Assembly: GCA_030695605.1 (NCBI GenBank)
Contig: JAUYQE010000052.1
Coordinates: 1-17,956, forward strand
Direction: 5' to 3'
DNA: 17,956 bases
Source: Nanobdellota archaeon
Lineage (GTDB): Archaea > Nanobdellota > Nanobdellia > Woesearchaeales > GW2011-AR9
Made by a program: the position numbers and the translations under genes. The notes beneath the pieces are model-generated. The model was not told the DNA's origin. It searched no databases and saw only the letters and a program-made list of their open reading frames with translations. Shown piece after piece: positions 13,891 through 17,956 of this stretch; position 1 is the stretch's first letter; the number at the start of each line of letters is the position of its first letter.

Positions 13891-13907
13891 AAAAAATAAG
13901 CAAAAAA

Positions 13908-13915
13908 TTTATAAA
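13908..13915 (+). promoter_or_regulatory. TATA box of the Lrp/AsnC gene
   Basis: TTTATAAA ends exactly 22 nt before the ATG at 13938 and lies between two palindromes. Confidence 0.8.
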
Positions 13916-13918
13916 TAA

Positions 13919-13933
13919 TTGAATATTATTCAA
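13919..13933. promoter_or_regulatory. 15-bp palindrome, probable Lrp autoregulatory operator
   Basis: TTGAATATTATTCAA has perfect 7-bp arms around one central base. It sits between TATA box and start codon, just before the expected transcription start. Many archaeal Lrp-type regulators repress their own promoters from such AT-rich dyads. Confidence 0.7.
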
Positions 13934-13937
13934 TAAA

Positions 13938-14387
13938 ATGAAAGAAATTACCCCAAAACTTATCTCTTTGTTCAAAGAAGGCTACTGTACTCCGCAAATT
14001 GCCCGAATTGCCCGCAAGCTCAAAGAGCCTTCTACGACGATTCATTATAACATTAAAAAACTCGAAAAAGAGAAAGCCATAAAGACGTACAAAGCAGTCT
14101 TTGATTACGCAAAAATTGCTGAGGGCTTTTGCACTTTTGTTCTGGTGAGCTTATCGCCCGACGAATATGGTGATCCGGAGCGTATCGGCAAGGACTTAGC
14201 AAAACATCCAGAGATAGAAAGCATCGATATCATCACTGGGGATTGGGAGTTGCTGCTGAAAGTGCGCGTAAAAAATCAGGACGACTATTACCACTTTGTG
14301 AAAACGGTCATTTCCAGAAAAGGGATTGTGAAAATAAACTCTTTAGTCTCTTTCAAACAGCTCAAGACGGAGTTTGTTGCTTTGTAA
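13938..14387 (+). CDS. Lrp/AsnC-family transcription regulator
   Basis: This 149-residue protein has a winged helix-turn-helix (about 5-55) with TPQIARIARKLKEPSTTIHYNIKKLEKEKAI, a pattern typical of Lrp/AsnC recognition helices. An AsnC/RAM ligand-binding domain (about 62-145) follows, with TFVLVSLSP, IESIDIITGDWELLLKVRV and a closing strand near GIVKINSLVSF. The family forms dimers and octamers and senses amino acids. The promoter carries a TATA box flanked by two related palindromes, pointing to autoregulation. The ligand is unknown; the divergent leucine-dehydrogenase-like gene, one gene away, is a candidate target. Confidence 0.93.
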   Translation: MKEITPKLISLFKEGYCTPQIARIARKLKEPSTTIHYNIKKLEKEKAIKTYKAVFDYAKIAEGFCTFVLVSLSPDEYGDPERIGKDLAKHPEIESIDIITGDWELLLKVRVKNQDDYYHFVKTVISRKGIVKINSLVSFKQLKTEFVAL

Positions 14388-14415
14388 GAAGAGACACTGT
14401 TTTCTGCAACGAACT

Positions 14416-14423
14416 TTTTTAAA
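14416..14423 (+). promoter_or_regulatory. TATA box of tgt, decides its start
   Basis: TTTTTAAA ends exactly 22 nt before the ATG at 14446. The longer open frame upstream (from 14374) would place the start before the box and overlap the Lrp gene, so it is not used. Confidence 0.8.
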
Positions 14424-14445
14424 GTGCTCCCTTCTCGAGCGATAC

Positions 14446-15567
14446 ATGTTCTCTTTTACCATCACCCACCGTGACGGTTCAGCCCGGACCGGAATCATCA
14501 GCACCTCGCACGGCGATATTAAAACTCCTGCATTCATTCCCGTCGCGACGAAAGGCACCGTCAAATCGCTGCTGCCGGAACAGGTGGAAGCCTTGGGTTT
14601 CGATGCTATTCTAGCAAATACCTTGCATCTGCATCTCCAGCCCGGAGAAGCTATCGTTGAAAAGATGGGTGGCTTACATTCTTTTTCCGGCTGGAAGAAG
14701 CCGCTGTTTACAGATTCCGGCGGCTTTCAGGTATTCAGCTTAGGAGAAAAGCGGCAGGTGGATGATGACGGAGTCACTTTTACGATCAACGGCTCTCCGC
14801 AACGATTAACACCGGAATCATCGATGCAGATTCAGAGGACATTGGGTGCAGACTTGATTTTTGCCTTTGACGAATGCTTGGAGAAGAATGCTGATGAAGC
14901 CACGACTAAAGTATCTTTAGCACGGTCCCATGCTTGGGCCGTAAGGAGCCTTGCAGAGTTCAAGATACTCAATAGCGATGGTAAGCAGGCGCTGTACGGC
15001 ATCATTCAGGGCGGCCGGTTTCCCGAATTGCGTGCAGAAAGCGCCCGGTTTATTTCTGCTCTGGATTTTGAGGCTTTGGCAATCGGCAGCATTTTTGGCA
15101 ATCCCAAGACAGAAAGCTTGGCTCTCGTGCAGCCCGTCATGAAGATTCTTCCGGAAGAAAAAGCCAAGCATCTGCTGGGCATTGGTGCAGTAGATGATAT
15201 TTTCACGTATGTGGAGCTTGGCCTGGACACCTTTGACTGCGTGCTCCCGACGCGATTAGCACGGATGGGCTACGCGTTTATCCGCCCGGAAAGTGGAGGA
15301 AAAGTCGAAAACAAATTCCGGCTGAAAATGACTGCCGCTTTTCGTGATGATGGCGCGCCTTTGGATAGGCACTGCGCCTGCACGGTCTGCACGACTTTTT
15401 CCCGCAGCTATCTCTGGCATTTGCACAAAGCGAAGGAACTTTCGTTTTATACGCTGATGACGCTGCATAACTTATCTTTCTTCAGCACTTTGCTTGAAGA
15501 GATACGAGGAGCGATTGAAAAAGGGGAGTTTGTGCTGTTGAAAAAAGAATGGGTAGAAAGAACTTAA
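14446..15567 (+). CDS. tgt: tRNA-guanine transglycosylase, bacterial type
   Basis: TGT exchanges guanine in tRNA for a 7-deazaguanine base. Seen here are FTDSGGFQVFSLG with general-base Asp90, the FDEC motif at 141-144, YGIIQGG (184-190), nucleophile Asp264 in DTFDCVLPTR, and a C-x-C-x2-C...H zinc site (Cys310, Cys312, Cys315, His341). Length (373) and the FDEC, FDCVLPTR and TLHNL elements match bacterial queuosine TGT (position 34). Archaeal TGT (archaeosine, position 15) is longer with a PUA tail, absent here. The loop bacteria have as GGLAVGEP reads GSIFGNP and is one residue shorter, so substrate preference may differ. The frame is open from 14374, but the TATA box fixes the ATG at 14446. 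It is probably of bacterial origin by transfer; this needs a tree. Confidence 0.92.
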   Translation: MFSFTITHRDGSARTGIISTSHGDIKTPAFIPVATKGTVKSLLPEQVEALGFDAILANTLHLHLQPGEAIVEKMGGLHSFSGWKKPLFTDSGGFQVFSLGEKRQVDDDGVTFTINGSPQRLTPESSMQIQRTLGADLIFAFDECLEKNADEATTKVSLARSHAWAVRSLAEFKILNSDGKQALYGIIQGGRFPELRAESARFISALDFEALAIGSIFGNPKTESLALVQPVMKILPEEKAKHLLGIGAVDDIFTYVELGLDTFDCVLPTRLARMGYAFIRPESGGKVENKFRLKMTAAFRDDGAPLDRHCACTVCTTFSRSYLWHLHKAKELSFYTLMTLHNLSFFSTLLEEIRGAIEKGEFVLLKKEWVERT

Positions 15568-15610
15568 TTTTAACCGCTTCTTCTTCCCCAATTACGTAAC
15601 GCGAGCAAAG

Positions 15611-15618
15611 TTTTAAAT
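15611..15618 (+). promoter_or_regulatory. TATA box of the NFACT-R gene
   Basis: TTTTAAAT ends 23 nt before the ATG at 15642. Confidence 0.75.
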
Positions 15619-15641
15619 CACTTGCTTTCTTTTAGGACACC

Positions 15642-16433
15642 ATGCATATCGAACTCGACCTCACTAAATCTCTGGAAGAAAATGCCGGGCATTATTTCGA
15701 CCTGGCAAAGAAAGCCAAGAAAAAGTTAGCAGGAGCCGAAGTGGCGGTAGCCGAAAGCAAGAAAAAGCTGGAAAAGCTGCTGAAAGAAGAAAAGCAATTC
15801 TGGGAAGAGGAAGAAAAAAAGCAGCAGGAACTTCGGCAGAGAAAAGAGCGCAAGCGCGAATGGTACGAAAAATTCCATTGGTTTATCTCCTCGGAAGGCT
15901 TTCTCTGCGTCGGCGGGAAAGATGCCACGTCCAATGAGCTGGTCATCAAGAAGCACACGGAAAAAGAGGATCTAGTTTTTCATACCGACATGGCCGGATC
16001 GCCTTTTTTTGTCGTGAAGAATGGGCAGGCTGCGGGGGAAGCCACCAGACAGGAAGCAGCCCAGGCGGTTGCCGTCTATTCCCGGGCCTGGAAGTTAGGG
16101 CATGCTTCAGCTGACGTCTTTTACGTCAAGCCGGAGCAGGTGAGCAAAGAAGCAAAGCCCGGCGAGTTTTTGACGAAAGGCAGCTTCATGATTTATGGGA
16201 AAACTACGTATCTCCATCCAAAACTGGAAGGTGCGATTGGCTTGGTTGACAGGCGGATCATCGGCGGGCCGCTGGCAGCCGTGCAGCACCAGACGAAGAG
16301 CTTTATCGTCGTCATTCAAGGCAAAGAGAAGAAGAGCGATCTTGCGAAGAAGATCAAGCACCAGCTGGGCGGCGGCGATTTGGATGACATTATTGCTTTC
16401 CTGCCGGCGGGGGGCGGGGGGATGACGAAATAG
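15642..16433 (+). CDS. Short NFACT-R (DUF814) protein, Rqc2/RqcH C-terminal-half homologue
   Basis: This 263-residue protein has a coiled coil (about 18-75, Glu/Lys-rich) followed by an NFACT-R domain. The latter shows WYEKFHWFISSEGFLCVGGKDA (74-95), DLVFHTDMAGSPFFVVKN (110-127), DVFYVKPEQVSKEAKPGEFL (158-177) and KGSFMIYGKTTYL (179-191). Full-length archaeal NFACT/RqcH proteins are about 600-700 residues and bind stalled 60S/50S-type ribosomal subunits and tRNA. This gene has only the middle coiled coil and R domain, without the NFACT-N and HhH region. A TATA box lies directly upstream of the ATG, so it is a complete short gene rather than a 3' fragment. The N-terminal half may be encoded elsewhere. 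It may act in ribosome-associated quality control; that role is inference. Confidence 0.88.
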   Translation: MHIELDLTKSLEENAGHYFDLAKKAKKKLAGAEVAVAESKKKLEKLLKEEKQFWEEEEKKQQELRQRKERKREWYEKFHWFISSEGFLCVGGKDATSNELVIKKHTEKEDLVFHTDMAGSPFFVVKNGQAAGEATRQEAAQAVAVYSRAWKLGHASADVFYVKPEQVSKEAKPGEFLTKGSFMIYGKTTYLHPKLEGAIGLVDRRIIGGPLAAVQHQTKSFIVVIQGKEKKSDLAKKIKHQLGGGDLDDIIAFLPAGGGGMTK

Positions 16434-16442
16434 GGAGTTAAA

Positions 16443-16450
16443 TTTATATA
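16443..16450 (+). promoter_or_regulatory. TATA box of the DUF433/DUF5615 pair
   Basis: TTTATATA ends exactly 22 nt before the ATG at 16473. It begins 10 nt after the NFACT-R stop, so the pair has its own promoter. Confidence 0.8.
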
Positions 16451-16472
16451 AGCTCTTATCTTTTCGAAGCCA

Positions 16473-16691
16473 ATGGTTCAGGTCATTATCGATGAAAAAG
16501 TACGGCATGGAAAGCCGATCATAGAGGGCACGCGAATTGCAGTAGAAGAAGTGCTCGATATGTTGGCTGCTGGAATGACTTATGAAGAGATTAAGCGGGA
16601 GTATGGCCTTACTAAAAAACAGATCCTTACCGCCATAGGATATGCTTCCTCTTTTGTACATGGCGAAGTCGTACATCCAATCCCTGCGTAA
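16473..16691 (+). CDS. DUF433 antitoxin-like protein
   Basis: This 72-residue protein matches DUF433 (PF04255). It has the strand-turn HGKPIIEGTRIAVEEVLDML followed by the helix-turn-helix-like AAGMTYEEIKREYGLTKKQILTAIGYA. The family is commonly paired with a PIN-like DUF5615 protein and is regarded as its antitoxin; it probably binds DNA through the helix-turn-helix. Length is normal. The DUF5615 gene starts one base after this stop, so the two are translationally coupled and share one promoter. Confidence 0.9.
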   Translation: MVQVIIDEKVRHGKPIIEGTRIAVEEVLDMLAAGMTYEEIKREYGLTKKQILTAIGYASSFVHGEVVHPIPA

Positions 16692-16692
16692 G

Positions 16693-17055
16693 ATGAAATT
16701 TCTTGTCGATGAAAATTTACCGCTTTCGACAATTGCACTGCTTACAGAGCTTGGTTTTGAGGCTGAGGATGTTTGTGCTGTTGGCTTGCACGGTGCTTCT
16801 GATAAACGGATTGCGGAATATGCCAAACAACAAAAAGCTATTCTTATCACTAGAGATCTCGAGTTTGGAAGCTTGCTTCTTTATCCGAAAGGTTCACATT
16901 ATGGACTGATTGTTCTGAGAATGCCTTGCTTTTTCAAAATTGAGCAAATAAAGTGGCTGCTTAAGAGCTTTTTAACAGCTATTCGCCCAGCACAACTGAT
17001 TCACACGCTCAGCATTGTAGAAGTTGGGAAATACCGGCAGCGGAAACTCGTGTAA
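16693..17055 (+). CDS. DUF5615 PIN-like toxin
   Basis: This 120-residue PIN-like protein begins MKFLVDENLP, with Asp6 and Glu7. It contains ASDKRIAEYA (Asp37) and the second acidic strand ILITRDLEFG (Asp55), matching the metal-binding pattern of DUF5615/Mut7-C-like nucleases. The closing VEVGKYRQRK strand is typical too. The frame is open further upstream (to 16642), but MKFLVDEN as N-terminus is the family norm and lies one base after the DUF433 stop. Its likely role is an RNase toxin neutralised by DUF433; the cleavage target is unknown and activity is inferred from family. Confidence 0.9.
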   Translation: MKFLVDENLPLSTIALLTELGFEAEDVCAVGLHGASDKRIAEYAKQQKAILITRDLEFGSLLLYPKGSHYGLIVLRMPCFFKIEQIKWLLKSFLTAIRPAQLIHTLSIVEVGKYRQRKLV

Positions 17056-17059
17056 GAGC

Positions 17060-17073
17060 AATAGCTATTTTTT
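17060..17073 (+). terminator. Possible terminator after the DUF5615 gene
   Basis: A 10-bp palindrome (AATAGCTATT) is immediately followed by T residues, giving a T-tract of six, a few bases after the stop. It overlaps the end of the convergent gene. The evidence is weak. Confidence 0.3.
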
Positions 17074-17475
17074 CTTCATCATCTCTTCAATTTTGCTGAC
17101 TACTCTTTCAATCCTATACGGACAATCCACCTGCTGAAATCCTGCTTTTTCTGCTATCGGTCTAATAGCTTCTTGTATCTCTTCGTCCGCGAGCACGAGA
17201 ACGGGCGTTTGGGCGTATTGGAGATTCTGAGCGGCAAATCCTGCAAACAGCTTCACTCTCTTCTCTTTCGGCGCCCCGCCCCAGAGAAAGCCGGAATCAT
17301 ACAGAATGAGATCGTATCGCTTTCCACCAGAGAAATTGCAATTCATCAGCTCCCAGAGGAAGCCCTCCCCTTCCATCATATACTCCACGTCATGCTCCTG
17401 CTGCAGCCGTTCGACCAGCGAATCATGCACGTGCTGCCGTTCGCCTTCCGGCTGGCTGAAAAGAATTCTGAGCAT
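17065..17475 (-). CDS. Receiver-like (CheY-fold) protein lacking conserved phosphorylation residues
   Basis: This product of about 136 residues has an alternating strand-helix pattern like a response-regulator receiver: MLRILFSQPE, YDLILYDSG, TPVLVLADEE and a final KIEEMM helix. DLILYD could hold the phospho-acceptor Asp. However, the acidic pair after strand 1 is replaced (FSQPE), the Ser/Thr after strand 4 is Ala, and the usual Lys-Pro before helix 5 reads CPY. It is therefore probably a pseudo-receiver or unrelated Rossmann-like fold. Two in-frame ATGs compete (17484 and 17475); the TATA box is 21 nt before 17475 and only 12 nt before 17484, so I chose the second. No neighbouring kinase is visible. 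Confidence 0.65.
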   Translation of the reverse strand: MLRILFSQPEGERQHVHDSLVERLQQEHDVEYMMEGEGFLWELMNCNFSGGKRYDLILYDSGFLWGGAPKEKRVKLFAGFAAQNLQYAQTPVLVLADEEIQEAIRPIAEKAGFQQVDCPYRIERVVSKIEEMMKKK

Positions 17476-17496
17476 ACTGCTCATAAGATTCTTTTT

Positions 17497-17504
17497 TTTA
17501 AATA
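17497..17504 (-). promoter_or_regulatory. TATA box of the receiver-like gene
   Basis: TATTTAAA (minus strand) ends 21 nt before the ATG at 17475, arguing against the earlier ATG at 17484. Confidence 0.65.
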
Positions 17505-17549
17505 CCTTTGCTGTCTCGAACAGTCAATAAGCCCTTTTTCCATAAACTA

Positions 17550-17557
17550 TTTATAAA
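17550..17557 (+). promoter_or_regulatory. TATA box of the phosphoesterase gene
   Basis: TTTATAAA ends 21 nt before the ATG at 17579. Confidence 0.75.
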
Positions 17558-17578
17558 TCCCTGAAAAAAGCTGGCTCT

Positions 17579-17956
17579 ATGGCCAAGTATTTCACTGCTG
17601 ATTGGCATCTGAACGAGCGCCGGATTGGCGATTGTAATCTTTATTTTCGGCCGTTTAAGACTGTCGAGGAGCAGAACCGGACCATTATCAATAACATGAA
17701 TGATGTGGTACAACCGGATGATGAGCTGTATATTGTGGGGGATGCCGTCATCGATAACGAAGGGGTTGATCTTTTAGAGAAGATTAATTGTAGGAATCGG
17801 ATTCTTATCGTGGGCAATCATGATGAAAAGAGATTGGATCGCCTGCAAAAGCACTTTAAAGAGATCCATGAAAGCCTTGATGTCCGCGTCGGAGATGTTG
17901 CTTGCCATCTGAATCACTACCCGCTGAATCATGTTTCGGACCGCTTTAACATTGTG
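17579..17956 (+). CDS. Calcineurin-like metallophosphoesterase (3' end outside window)
   Basis: The frame is open to the window edge with 126 codons and no stop. Metallophosphoesterase motifs appear in order: ADWHLN (residues 7-12; motif I D-x-H), VGDAVID (motif II, GD), LIVGNHDE (motif III, GNHD) and HYPL near residue 116. These bind two metal ions in calcineurin-like enzymes. The FTADWHLN start, the GDAVID segment and HYPL resemble small bacterial and phage-type phosphoesterases of about 170-200 residues. The substrate is unknown. A TATA box 21 nt before the ATG supports this start. Confidence 0.9.
   Translation, partial: MAKYFTADWHLNERRIGDCNLYFRPFKTVEEQNRTIINNMNDVVQPDDELYIVGDAVIDNEGVDLLEKINCRNRILIVGNHDEKRLDRLQKHFKEIHESLDVRVGDVACHLNHYPLNHVSDRFNIV

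Noticed and set aside
13592..13918. Hydrophobic plus-strand frame that looks like a membrane protein
   Set aside because: It is the complement of the Glu/Lys/Arg-rich helix; the opposite strand has the Shine-Dalgarno site, and this frame has none.
14374..14445. N-terminal extension of the tgt frame beginning at a TTG
   Set aside because: It would overlap the Lrp gene and precede its own TATA box; the ATG at 14446 gives the family's normal N-terminus.
16408..16424. G-rich run (two G6 tracts) as a possible quadruplex or regulatory site
   Set aside because: It has only two long tracts and is explained by Gly codons at the end of the NFACT-R gene.
16642..16692. Longer start for the DUF5615 toxin overlapping DUF433
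   Set aside because: The family begins MKFLVDEN-like, which is the ATG at 16693, directly after the DUF433 stop.

Overview
The window looks like chromosomal DNA from an archaeon. The lineage is probably DPANN-like (Woesearchaeota or Pacearchaeota type), but that is inference from gene content only. The support is as follows. Most transcription units have an archaeal TATA-like box ending 21-23 nt before the start codon, which implies leaderless mRNAs. Downstream genes instead show Shine-Dalgarno matches (GGAGGTG, GGTGAT). The gene set also fits: TruD, AsnRS, an Lrp/AsnC regulator, an NFACT-R protein, VapBC, DUF433/DUF5615 and large Cys/Asp-rich surface proteins. Genes are tightly packed, no gene-free stretch exceeds about 160 bases, and no tRNA, rRNA, CRISPR array or insertion sequence was seen.

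Layout. Positions 3-521 hold the C-terminal end of a calcium-binding-repeat surface protein. A HEPN/MNT nucleotidyltransferase pair follows (572-1251). A 1124-residue membrane-anchored surface protein comes next (1264-4638), with a cohesin-like domain, thrombospondin type 3 and MopE-like repeats, a poly-Gly hinge and TSP1-like Cys modules. On the minus strand come VapB and VapC with a perfect 16-bp operator-like palindrome, a coiled-coil protein of unknown role and an anchored OB-fold protein. A plus-strand operon of three unrecognised small proteins occupies 6571-7638. The minus strand then carries a ZIP metal transporter, truD, an unknown protein translationally coupled to a Cas4/RecB-like protein with an altered active site, asnS, a leucine-dehydrogenase-like enzyme and a very charged helical protein. 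A 45-codon ORF that resembles only the tail of a VapB antitoxin lies between the nuclease-like gene and asnS.

From about 13.9 kb the plus strand has an Lrp/AsnC regulator with two palindromes around its TATA box, a bacterial-type tRNA-guanine transglycosylase, a short NFACT-R protein lacking the usual N-terminal half, and a DUF433/DUF5615 antitoxin-toxin pair. A receiver-like protein (minus) and the start of a calcineurin-like phosphoesterase (plus, running off the end) close the window.

Themes. One is tRNA and translation quality (truD, asnS, tgt, NFACT-R). The second is toxin-antitoxin content: three complete pairs plus one antitoxin remnant in 18 kb. The third is surface display. The most interesting points are the near-constant 22-nt TATA-to-start spacing, which lets several starts be corrected; the operator palindromes at vapB and the Lrp gene; the bacterial-type TGT with an unusual substrate loop; the short NFACT-R protein; and the Cas4-like protein whose D-x-K motif is missing, coupled to an unknown gene.
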